Source: Tanytarsus gracilentus (Eukaryota; Arthropoda; Insecta; Diptera; Chironomidae). Taken from it: 64,000 nucleotides of DNA. How positions within the stretch are numbered: the first letter of the stretch is position 1; the number at the start of each line of letters is the position of its first letter. The DNA lies in assembly GCA_038502055.1 (NCBI GenBank), contig JAXRKN010000043.1, forward strand, positions 5,394,001 to 5,458,000, read 5' to 3'. Under the pieces are notes generated by a model. It searched no databases. It saw nothing but the letters and a program-made list of their open reading frames with translations, and was not told where the DNA came from. The position numbers and the translations under genes are program-made. This document shows, one piece after another, positions 48,201-59,162 of this stretch.

Positions 48201-51200
48201 TTGTGCTCGACTTTAATATTAAACTGTTCACATTTCTGTGAACTCAATTGAAAAGCGAACTCAAAACAATTCCCACAAATTAAAAATCCATCATGTGCAG
48301 CACATATGTAACAAAGTCTCGTATAAAATAACTCAATAAATTCACCGGATGGAGGATATGAATATTCAGAGAGCCACTGATAACGCACTCTACGCTCTAT
48401 GCTTCACTGCCGTTATAATTAATGCAGATTTAATAATTATGAGCTCAAAAAACGCTCACAAATGCATCATCAGAGTCAAAAAAAAACAACAAGCTGCATA
48501 ATATAATATTAAAACTATTCCAATTGTTGTGTTTGTGTGGTGTGTGGAAAAGAAAGAGAGAAATTCTATGGAAAAAAAAGTTCAAAGCTGAAAGAACATT
48601 TTTTTAATATTATTTATACTGTGTGTGATTGTTCCATTGTTTGTTGAGCCGATTTGAATTATAATGGCAACAACAACACGGTTAATGGGTGAAATGGTAA
48701 TGTGTGTATGTGTGTCTCTTTGTTTCGTTCGGCCTGCACAATGCTCTCTTACTCGCGCAGAGTGTCGTGTCATTACAAACAGCAATGTTACACATTTAAA
48801 ATTCAAATTTTACCGCGACTCGAAAACGGATGAAAGTTGAGATCACGGCAAGTCCAAAAAAGTGTCGAATGCGTAGGAGTTTAAAACTCTCACTTTGCAA
48901 AAAAAAGTCTTTTGTTACAAAAAAGTGGAACAGCCGCGTGGATACTGAAGAAAAAAAATTTTAATTGAAAAGTGCGGTTCGAGACGATGCAAACAGTGCA
49001 TGTAAATGGCATTCGATTATTTAACAACAGGCAACTCTAGTTTCTTACTCTACTGTGTCGCTTGAAAACGATTAAATCATCATTTCGGTCATGGTGAATT
49101 TTATGCAGAAATTTCAATTCGCGATACTTTTAGAGAAATTTCAAATTTACATTTGAAATAAGTGTGAAAATTGTTGGTCGATATTGCAGCGAGAAATATT
49201 GAAAAAATTGGCACAAAACGAATTGAAATAATTTCTAATTAATTTGCTGAGTAATCGACCCTTGGATAAGAGCTGAAACCTGCTAAATATTTTCTTGCAT
49301 TAAAAAAATGTGCACACAAAAATTGTGAACTGTTGAACTTTCATGTTCTTCATGTTTTTTCTCCCTTCTCTCTTACTCCCACACAATCGCATCTTTTCTC
49401 TTCTTCTCTATGTGACGATCTTGCTCAACAGCTGTTGCGAAGCAACAGATGTTGTGTAAAAAAACGGTAAAAAATATTTAAAAATAATTTTACATGCGCT
49501 TCAACACCATCAACTTCACCACTCACCCTCTTCCCTCGATAATCATGCGCTCTCACTGTCGTACCCCCAATTCATTTTCATACTGTGACAAGATTAAAGA
49601 TAACGAGAGAAGAAGTGCAAAATCATTCATGTTACCAAAGATGAAATAAATAATAATTTTAGAAAGAGTTAATTCTTGTTGGAACCAATAAAACAGTCAA
49701 TCATAACGGTGAAATTAAAATCTTGCTCGCGATCAATTCAAACATTCACATGCTTAATTTTCAAAAAGTAATTTTTGTTACCAAATTAAGTACAATAAAT
49801 TTGATCAGGAAAAAGGGCTAAATAAAATAAGTAAAAAAAATTAACAACACTCCCTTTCTTTGGACAACTAGGTATTTGCACGGAAAAGTATTAAATAAAA
49901 TAAAATAGTAACATTTTAATTTTTATCATTTTGTTATAGTTTTTGTAAACTTAAAACTAAATTTTGGTATTTGTTTATGCAACATATTAAACATATGTAT
50001 GCAATACTTGAATGAATTTAATATTGGAATTTAAGATCAAAAATTAGAGAAGTGGAGCGGTTTTAAAAAACATCAAACAAACAAAAATTACCGCTCCACT
50101 TCTCTAATTTTTGGATCTTAATTCTAATATTAAATTCATTCAAGTATTGTAACATATGTTTAATATGTTGCGATAAAGCAAGAGAATTATAACAAAATGT
50201 ATAAAAATGTTGATTGATTTTATTTTATTTAATACTTTTCCGTGCGAAATACCTAGTTGTACAAAGAGAAGGGAGTGTTGTTAAATTTTTTTTACTTATT
50301 TTATTCCTCGATTTCTTTTCTCTCCTCTGCTTCTTGTCATCAACATTCGACATCGTCATGCTCGGATAGGTTATAACTGCAATAAGTGCTCACATTAACT
50401 TCTTATTATTGCCTTCACCTCCTCCTCACAATGGTGAAAGATGAAGATCAACAGAGATCCGGATGTAACGTTTTTTGAGCGTGTGTGTGTGTGTGTTTTT
50501 TGTTTATTTTCTTCATCCAAAACTGAACTGTGTTCGATTGTTGCGCGTGTGCTCTGCACGAACAGCGAATTTCATTTTGACTTTGGCTGTGCTTGAGCAA
50601 GTGACAGCATCAGCGAAGAAGAAATCGAGTGAACTTAGTGCAGAAAGTGAAAATTGGAGAGACCCGAAAAAAAATTATCACTTTTAGCTGCTCACAAACT
50701 TGATAGTTTTAGAAAGATGCGAAGCATAATGTTTATAATAAATGTGGTTTCAACATAGATGCGGAAGTTGATCTTTTAATGATGATTGGAATCATCATGG
50801 GTTGTGCTGTGCGATGAGAGATTTCACTGATTTTTTTTTGAGCGAAAGACAAAAACATTTTGAATCGAATTTAATGGTCGAAATTTTAATGAGTTATTGT
50901 TAATGATTTAATTTACTTAGATGGAATATGAAGGTGTTGCGTAAAATGTGTTTGGAAAATTTAATTTATTTAACAATAGTTTTTTAACATTATTCATTGA
51001 CCATTTAAGGCTTGAAGATAATTTTTGGATAATTTAGCTTTTATTAAGGAATTTTTTAGAGTTCCTGGATTTTAAATCATTTCGTGATCAAAAATTTAAC
51101 AATCTTGTTTAAATTAAACCTCATAACTTTTAAGTTTTGACTTCAATGCAATAATTCAAAAGTTTCTAGCATTTTAAATTTTAGTACTTTTATATTATAT

Positions 51201-54200
51201 AGGAAATATCCACTTAATTTTTCGCGTCGTTCTTATCATGTTTCTATAGAACTCTGCCATAAATAAATTGAAGATAACTGAAGTTTTTTATTTTAGATAG
51301 CTTTCTCTATTTTTTCCGAGTATTTTTTAATAAATGAAAATATTTTTATTAAAATGTCAAATTGAATCATTTTTATTTGACATTGAATTAAAATTCTATT
51401 TATTTAAAATCTTTCAATTTTATAATTTTAATTTTGTAATCATTAAAAATTGCATTTTTGTCTCTCAAAAATTTTAATCATCATTGATTTATTTCTTCAA
51501 CATTTTACTGTCTCTCGATTTCCTCACAAATCCCTCAAAGTATATTTTTTTTTCGAATCGCGTCACAATGCTCGTGAAAAACGTTAGCTCTTAATGAATG
51601 GTCTTTAGAGAGAAAAAAAAATCGCTTACAAAATAAACTTTCTCAATCCTCCTCAATATGTGACTCAATTTAAATAGTTTATTAATAATTACATCTAGCT
51701 GTTCCACAAAATCTCTTAATAATAATTTTATTGTCTCGCATTAATTTTTTAGTTAGTGCAATTGTGGAATTTGACTACGCAGCTAATGAGAGTGACGAGT
51801 TGAGCTTGGTAAAAGGCGAAGTATTGACGAATATAAAGACACAACAGGGCGGCTGGTGGCATGGTACTATAGCATCGACAGGAAAATCCGGAATGTTTCC
51901 TGACAATTTTGTGAAACTATTGGAACATAATAACGATGATAAAGTCATATTAAGGTAATTAATTACTGTTAAAAGAAATTCCGCGCATTGTTTTCCGGTA
52001 CGACCGCGCACAAACAATTCTCTATCAGCATGACTATGAGAATTTTTCCACTCTCTCTGTATAAATATTCATGTAACGGCAAACACCGCACAAATGATCA
52101 CTATACGGTGCTGTTAATCTACTCTCGAAGCTGTCGACGAATTTGCTCAATTTTCTTTGCTAATTCTCATTTTTTTTTCACGCCATTTCATCTTCTAATT
52201 TTTACCTCCTCTCTTCTCATTTCTTTTTATGGCAGAGATAAAACATCAGTTAAAAATCGAAAATGTAAAGTCATTTATAGCTATAAGGAGAATAAAGATG
52301 ACGAACTAACGTTGGCTATCGGAGATATAATTGAGGTCTACGAAGAGGTGAGCACTTTTGGGGTATTTACAGAACACTTTTCCTCTCCTTTTTTAACGCT
52401 CACAAAAAAGTTAAAAATTAAAAGTTAAAAATGAGAGAAAAAATTTTAAATTTTTTTAAGAGTGACTCGCACACTCAATTATTCACGATGCTTCAACCCA
52501 ATTTTAAATTCATTCTAGATTGAAGAGGGTTGGTGGCGCGGTAAACTCGGCAGTAAAGTCGGCGTATTTCCCTCAAATTTTGTCGAGCTCCTCGACAGCA
52601 CATCGCCTTCGATGGTGGCACGTAAAAGCTTAAACAACACGATACTACAGAATAAAATCAATAATAATCGATCGAGTTTAACGAGTTCGCGTGAGGATCT
52701 TGTGAGTCATAATACGAGTGTCGATATTGAAGTTCCAATATTGCCACCGAAACCAATTCGTGAGCAATGCAAAGTGCTTTATGCCTATTCACCGGTCAAT
52801 GAGGATGAACTTAAGTTGGCCGAAGGCGACATTGTAACAGTTATCACGAAAGAATTGCCCGATAAAGGCTGGTGGAAGGGAGAGGTGAGAGGAAAAATTG
52901 GCGTTTTTCCCGATAATTTTGTAACTCTATTGCCATCATCATCATCAACCGATGGTAAGTGACTTTCAATTTTATATAAAAATGCCAATAAAAAATTTTT
53001 TATTTACAGCCGTTAAACCACCGATTGGTACAAAAATCATAAATACATCTAGTGCTTCACTAAAATCATCTAATGCCACCATCACGTCGGTGTCGTTTCG
53101 CAAAAATAGCTTCGGCTCGAAGGACTCATTAAATGAGAATAATTCCGTCAATGTCGAACGTAATAGCGGCATTTTTGGCAATGTCGCCGCACATCGACGC
53201 TCGCTCGAGACGAAATCACTCGAACCGACAATTGAGAAGCCGCCAAGGAAGTCCTTAGTAATTACCGATGCCAATAAGACACCATCCGAGATAAGGAAGA
53301 GTCTGGAGAACCTCGATGAGGGCAAAAAGACTTCGACACCGCCACCAGTATTAACAAAAAAACCGACAATTCCAATTAAAAAATCACCCTCAGTGTCTAC
53401 CGTTGCGGGCAGCATCTTTTCGGGACTAAAGCAGAAGGTTAAAAGTGTCGAGAGTAAACTTCATGCGTCGCACGAGGTCACCGATGGCACTGGAAGTAGT
53501 AAAATAATGACGGTAGCCGATAATGGCGAGAAGGGAGTGACTGGCGAGAAAATTAACGAACTCGATACGGTCGAGCGTGGTTCTTATCTTCAAGATGTCC
53601 GTCAGAATCGTGCCAAGGCACCAAAACGTCGTCCGCCAACTCACGCGTCCGGCGATTCCAACAACAATAGTGTTAACATGAACGGCAGTCATGGCGAGTC
53701 AAATGACTCAATTACGCATGAAGTCACTTCCAGTCCAGCACATCAACCGTCACCAGCGACCGCCAACTTAGATGAGGAAGTCAAGCCAAAAGCTCGCGAA
53801 TGGGAGAAACACAAAGCGCCGTGGATGGAAGAACTTAAAGCGAATCAAGCGAGAAAAACGTCACCGAACATTGAGCAAAAGTCGCCGGACGACGAAAAGC
53901 ATGACATGTCGAAATCATTCAGCAGCTCCTTCAGCCATCAACCAACACCGCCGCAGCATCCGCAGCTACAACAAAAAGAAATTCGTGCCAGTAGCTTAGA
54001 GGTGAAATCGAATAGCTTCAGAGAGGAATCGACTGCCGCCAAAACCACAACGAAAATTTCCATAACCGAAAACTCGAGTAGTGTCATGACGTCGAGTACG
54101 TCGACGAAAGTTAGTGAAGAGGCGTCGAGTAATTTGCGTCCAACGAGTGTGAGCCTTCGAAATCGTTCGATATCGCCCATTCCACGTGTCAATCATGTCG

Positions 54201-54442
54201 TTAAGCCATCACCTACGAGCACTGTCACTGCCACGCACATTGTGGCCGCTTCGACAACCTCAAACTCGGCCGACCATCGAGTTAACGAACTCGAGCAGCG
54301 AGTTGTCAAATTAGAGACATTAATTACCGCTCAAAATGTCACAATTGATGAGCTTAAGAGGATGCTCAAGGACGAAAGTGATAAAGTGAAAACGCTCAAG
54401 AGCGATTTAGAGAAATATGCGCAGTGTTTCACTCAGGTATGA
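42281..54442 (+). CDS. cindr: CD2AP/CIN85-family SH3 adaptor (cindr orthologue)
   Basis: Exons 51753-51954, 52236-52347, 52519-52954 and 53010-54442 are secure. The start exon 42281-42302 (MESRGTG, good Kozak context AAAATGG, donor GTGAGC) is inferred because it alone on this strand fits the phase, giving 734 residues. Three SH3 domains lie at ~8-66 (AIVEFDYAA, GGWWHG), ~84-142 (CKVIYSYKE, GWWRG) and ~194-252 (CKVLYAYSP, GWWKG). A PILPPKP segment sits before the third. NRAKAPKRRPPT (~457-468) is a capping-protein-interaction motif, and residues ~680-734 form a coiled coil. The family links Cbl, endophilin and capping protein in receptor endocytosis, actin control and cell junctions. At the end, CAG/GTATGA could be a donor instead of the QV-stop I used, so an alternative C-terminal exon is possible. 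Confidence 0.88.
47859..48004 (+). repeat. Exact 73-bp tandem duplication
   Basis: The segment 47859-47931 is repeated without any difference at 47932-48004. The unit is A+T-rich and starts ATGCTTTTTACAAATTAATT. Complete identity in non-coding DNA points to a recent duplication. Confidence 0.93.
49821..50305 (+). mobile_element. 485-bp foldback (MITE-like) element with ~230-bp inverted arms
   Basis: The left arm begins AATAAAATAAGTAAAAAAAA, followed by TTAACAACACTCCC. The right arm ends with the inverse. The arms pair almost throughout, up to GAGAAGTGGAGCGGT / ACCGCTCCACTTCTC around a loop of about 25 nt near 50070. The left arm carries a ~30-bp interruption not found in the right arm. No open frame of note. 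It lies in the putative cindr intron, so the transcript would contain a long hairpin. Confidence 0.9.
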
Positions 54443-56416
54443 TGTGTGAACATGGAAGTCATGAAAAAAAAGTTAATTAGTGTTCTATCGCATGAGAAAG
54501 TTGAGTTTTTTGTGTTCTTTTTGAAAATTCTTCCCCATTTTGCCATTCACCTGTTTTTTTACATCACAAACACACAAATGTACACACTCCAGTTCTCTTC
54601 CTTAATTGTAAAATTAATGAGAGTAATTTTGATGATAATTGGACATGAAAGAATTTTTTTTTTGCTGTATACTTTTTGTTATATTATTTTTTGTATCAAG
54701 TGTGTGAGAGTTTCATTGCTGAGCTGAAAATTTAAATTTTTTTGAACTTTTAAATTTCAGCTCCGAAATTTTGTTTTTTAGGGATGGCAATCAAAGTGAT
54801 GAAATTGCAGGAAAATTTTGATTGCTATCGTTAAATTTCTGTAGAACTTTAAACACAATTTTTATGTAATGATTTTGTCGTAGTGTTGCGTCCTCTTTCT
54901 AATGTGTGACTTCAAAATTTTTTTAAAAGAAATCATTTTTGATTAGTCTTTGGATATTTTCTTCTTATCTCTTTAAAGGACAAAAAACCAACTTCCAGAA
55001 TTTTTGTTAACAATTTTAACAAGCACTAAAAAAGGACGAGGATTGTGAAACGATCAGAGTTAAAATCAACAGTTTCTATTCATTTTATTTTATAAATAAC
55101 GATGATGAGTATTTTTGTAACTTGTAAAGATTCCATCCGGGAGGAAGGGTAAGAAGTAAATTTTTGTGGCTTTGGAAAAGTCTGAAAATTTATTTTTTTA
55201 TCTAAGGACATGAAAAAAGGGGAAAATCTGAGAAGATTTTTGACTTAAATTTCCTTTCAACTAATTTAACATAGCTTCGATTGTGAGAGAATATTTTTAA
55301 AAATTGTATAAAATATTAAAAATTATTAGTTCGGTAAGAAAAAAAAAATATAAAGAAATTATTTTTGGTATGAGTTGCAAGCAATTTCGAGAGAGAAATA
55401 TTAAAATGTATAACAATAAAATGCCTGATGAATATTTTTTTGTGCGCTTTTTAATACAAAGAAAGGTATATCGTGATGATGATCAGATGTGGCAAACCAA
55501 AAAAAGGAGATGAATGATGAGGAAAAATTAGTGGCTTCTTTTATAGCAATTGTCTCACTCTGTCAAAATAAAAACTAAAAAATATCAATCAAAAAAATAT
55601 TTATTTTTCTCAAAAATGAAATTATATCAAAAGAATTGTAAATAATGAGATTTTATTTTTCGATATAAAAGAAATACTTCCACCAATTAAATAAATTCAT
55701 TTTTGCTCATTAATTAAAAGAATTAAAGTTGAAATTTTCATGGAAAGTTTAAGCGGAAAATAATCGCCTTTAATGTTCACAAAAAAAATTAGAATTCCTT
55801 ATTATAAGAATACCACAGTTCAACTTAGTGTCCAATTAAGCTAATTATGGACCAACCTGACTTAGTGAAATTCCACGTTTTTGTACTACGAAAATTGGCA
55901 TCTAAAAAGTTTTACATTCCACAATTTCTATAAGCATAGATTTATTCCCTCTATCTCTTAACATTTATGCATTTTAAAAAAAGAGTTGACTTTCAACTTC
56001 AAAGTGAGATGAACGATTGATTGAAAAACTTTTATATCACACCTTACTTTTAATTCCTCTTCTACGACGCGTTGAGTAAAATATTTTCATATTTATTGGT
56101 AGAGAGAGAGAAACGACAGGAAAAATTTTGTTTGAAAGGCAAATGAAAAGAAAAATAAACTTTAACTTTTAATATTATATCGATGAATTCCAACCGATTG
56201 AAAAAAACGAAAAATAAAAAAGTAGAAATAAAATAATTTCTTTTGATTTATTTTTTAAATTCACATAAATTTTAGATCAATGCCAGATTTTATTAATGAC
56301 AACTAGCGTCATCTACGATTGAATAGTGAAATTAAAGTAACCATGGTAAAATTTTTTTCCTTTCCTAGTTTAATTTCAATAACTGCAAAATTGGATCTTC
56401 ATTAAAATCCTTGAAA
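54443..56416. other. Intergenic stretch, probably including the cindr 3' UTR
   Basis: No gene supported. The first several hundred bases are probably 3' UTR or a terminal intron of cindr, depending on whether the donor-like CAG/GTATGA at its end is used. The short open frames at 54446 and 55304 lack motifs. Confidence 0.45.
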
Positions 56417-56726
56417 ATGGATCAAATTTCAATTCAAGAAATCAAACAATTGACTGACGAGTGTTTGAAGAAAATTAATTCAGATGATCTTTATCGTGTT
56501 CGTAATGACGCAAAATTAAGAGCTGTGAATACGACAAAAAGCTACGATGAATTTAAGTAAGAAAAAATTTAATCTTAAACCTTTCAAAATAATTTCATAG
56601 TTTGATCTAAATTTTTTATTTTAAATTTTCAGGGACATTGTCGATGCAGCACACTTGAGACCTCTTTCGCATTATGATAAAATGAATGCAAAAACGAATA
56701 AATCTCGATGGAATTCGACTGCTTAA
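56417..56726 (+). CDS. CCDC103: CCDC103-like dynein arm assembly factor, short form
   Basis: Two exons, 56417-56556 and 56633-56726, joined in phase 2 give 77 residues. The sequence RNDAKLRAVNTTKSYDEFKD, IVDAAHLRPL and YDKMN follows the N-terminal domain of human CCDC103 (AKLRAV, SYEEFRGIVLASHLKPL, KDKM). In vertebrates CCDC103 is needed to attach outer dynein arms to axonemes. The insect role would be in sperm tails or chordotonal cilia, which is inference. Only the N-terminal dynein-attachment domain is present; the vertebrate protein of ~240 residues also has an RPAP3_C-like domain. An AATAAA at 56697-56702 lies inside the coding sequence, 24 nt before the stop, so the 3' UTR may be nearly absent. 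The stop codon is six nt from that of the opposing zinc-finger gene. Confidence 0.82.
56615..56620 (-). terminator. Polyadenylation signal of the ZAD zinc-finger gene
   Basis: AATAAA on the minus strand 113 nt after the stop codon at 56733-56735. It lies within the intron of the convergent CCDC103-like gene, so its 3' UTR would be antisense to all of CCDC103 exon 2. Confidence 0.45.
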
Positions 56727-56732
56727 AAATTA

Positions 56733-58960
56733 TTATTTACCCTTCTTGCACGCTTTTTTCAGGTGTCTTTGTAGCAGTGCTCTCTGCTTGAAAATTGTTT
56801 TACAGTCAGTGCACTCATACTCGATGTTGCTGTGAATTTCCATGTGTGAACTTCTCGCTGCTGGCGTTTTGAAAATTTTCAGGCAATTAGGAAAGCTGCA
56901 TTGATAAGTTTTTTCGTTTGTATGCTTGCGAAGATGCAACTTGAGATCCATCGTGCTCACACATTTTTTGCTGCACAACTCGCAAATAAAAGAAATGTCA
57001 CCACTGACAATTTTCAAGTGACGAATAAGCTGATTTTTCTTGAAAAACGTCCTTTGGCAATGATCACAGTGGAATTTTTTCGTGTCACAAGTTTTCATGT
57101 GAGCCAACTTGTCAAAAACATTGCTAAACTCTTCGCTGCAGTATGAGCAGAAAATTGAGAGCTGAGGAAACATTTCTGAATGTTTGTTCTTCATGTGATG
57201 GCAAAACTGACCGAGTCCTCGAACGCCATTAAATTCAAGATAATCAAATGGGCAAATTAACTGCTTTGAGTGAAGAATCATTTGGTGCTCGATGCATTCA
57301 GTTTCGTCTTGAAAGTGAACATTTTCGCAATGGCCGCACTTCCAGGAATTTTCAAGATTGTCTGTTGTACTTTGCGAGTCCTTGAACTTGACGGCAACAA
57401 AAAATGACATTCCTTCGGCCGGATAAATTTCATTTTTGTCGTGATTTGTTAAATGATTATAAAGCTCTTCATTGTTGCTGAACATAACTTTGCACTCGAC
57501 ACATTTTGGAAGTTCATAGCTTTGACAAATTACTTTTAATATGACATGAATTTGCTGATGAATTTCGAGACTTTTATCCTTTTTGGTTGTTCCATTGATG
57601 AATCTCAATCCACATTGTTCGCAGCACGAAATACTTGATGTTGAATGACGTCGTTTTGTTTCAAGAAGTGAAATCACGGAATTATTAAACACCTCAACAT
57701 CTTTAACGTCCTCATGGGAATTTTGTCCTTCACACAACGCCGCAACGGTGTCTTTATGTTCGAGTTTCATGTGATACCTCAGAGCATCTCGCGAGAGAAC
57801 AACTTTTTGACAATCAACGCATTTCCATCCAGTTTTTGACATTCCTACGGCAACTTTACATTTTGCAACAAAGTCAGCACTGATGACTTCATTTTTAATG
57901 TGATTGTAGCGCAGATGAACTTTAAATCCAGCTTCCGATTTAAATATTCTATTATAGCTGCAACGTTCACATTTCCAAATTGTTTGAATGCCAGAGCTTG
58001 TTTTAAATTCCATTTTGCATCGCTTGATTTCATCCTTGAAGTTAACTTTTTTGTTCTTTTCTTCACGTTCTTCGGGAGTTTTGAGGACATGACAGTCTCG
58101 AAGGTGCTTTTTAAATGTAGAACTAATGGCTAAGACTTTACCACAAATTTGGCACTTGAACGATTTCTTTCCATTACCGTAAACTTCGCTCGTCCTAACT
58201 TGCTCTCGAATCCATTTAATTTGGTCTTGAGTTAAACTTTCATTGGTATTTACTTTATATTTGTACTTTTTTCGTTTATCATTATGTCCTGATAATTCAT
58301 CACTTTGTATTTCTTTGGAACTAGTAATTTCTTCTTCTTGCACTTCCTCATCGTCGTCGTCGAGCATTTCAATCGCGGGCGAATTTGGTTGAGATAATTC
58401 TTCTTCGATAGTTTCGAGAGGCTCCTCAATGATTTCTTCGATTTTTTCTAAGCAATCTTGTTGCATTTCTTCTGGCTTCTTCACATCCGACTCTTGCTCG
58501 AAACTGCTTAAATGTTCCTCATAAAATCCAAGAGAGGAAATCACTATGGAATCATTCGAGATATTTAAATGAAATTCCGACACATTTTTAAAGTCATTTA
58601 GAGCCTCATTTGTCTTATACAAAAGATCCAGCCGAACTGAATGTTCTTGGATATTTGAATATTTAATGATATCCCGTTTAAACATGTGGAATTGAACTAG
58701 CTGGTCTTTGCACTCGTCGCAAATGTAATTTTTGTTTCTATTATCAATCTAAAAATGAGAAATAATTAGTTTAAATAGATTAATGTATTAAAAACTAATT
58801 TTACCACTTGTAAACAAACATCGAGCAGCAAAAATCCAAAACTTATATTTTCCTCTCCAATTAGCACCGAATTTGAGTTGAGTTCAATTAATTTAGAGAC
58901 ATTAAAGTTTTTTGTGCAACAAAAGCACTTGCTGTAGGTCAAATTCTTGTTGCGCTTCAT
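56733..58960 (-). CDS. ZAD-type C2H2 zinc-finger protein
   Basis: Two exons, 58960-58805 and 58748-56733, join in phase 0 across a 56-nt intron to 723 residues. The N-terminal zinc-finger-associated domain has its two CxxC pairs on separate exons: CFCC (residues ~12-15) and CDEC (~62-65), followed by QLVQFHMFK. An acidic Glu-rich linker (~115-185) comes next. About eleven C2H2 or C2H2-like fingers follow, the first being FKCQICGK and the last YECTDCKTIF; some are degenerate, e.g. FCSYCSEEF ends in Cys. ZAD proteins are a large arthropod-specific family of DNA-binding factors, and the ZAD usually dimerises. The DNA target cannot be predicted. The gene starts 202 bp from the divergent F-box gene and ends against the CCDC103-like gene. 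Confidence 0.9.
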
Positions 58961-59162
58961 TTTAGATTAATTTTTGTAAAAAAATTTAATTTTCAGTTTG
59001 TTTTTGTTTACATCTAAAGTTGAACCTCGAAAATAGCTAAAAAACTTTTTGTTTACAAAGTAAAATTTCCAAAAATTATAAATTCTGTAATTTAAATTAA
59101 ATACCAAGCTTTGCTCATAATAATTCAATCAATTTAAACAACTTAACATCATTAATTCACAG
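58961..59162. promoter_or_regulatory. Shared divergent promoter region
   Basis: The start codons of the ZAD zinc-finger gene (minus) and the F-box gene (plus) are only 202 bp apart, so both leaders and promoters must lie here or overlap. No clear TATA box on either side, as is usual for housekeeping-type promoters. Confidence 0.5.

Larger units (their letters stand above)
42303..51752 (+). other. Putative 9.4-kb first intron of cindr
   Basis: Between the GTGAGC donor at 42303 and the TTTTTTAG acceptor at 51752 no other gene is supported. It holds the 73-bp duplication (47859-48004), the foldback element (49821-50305) and a GT microsatellite (50481-50496). Leader-like sequence at about 50500-50700 and 48780-49010 might represent alternative first exons, but I found no phase-compatible ATG plus donor there. 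Confidence 0.45.
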
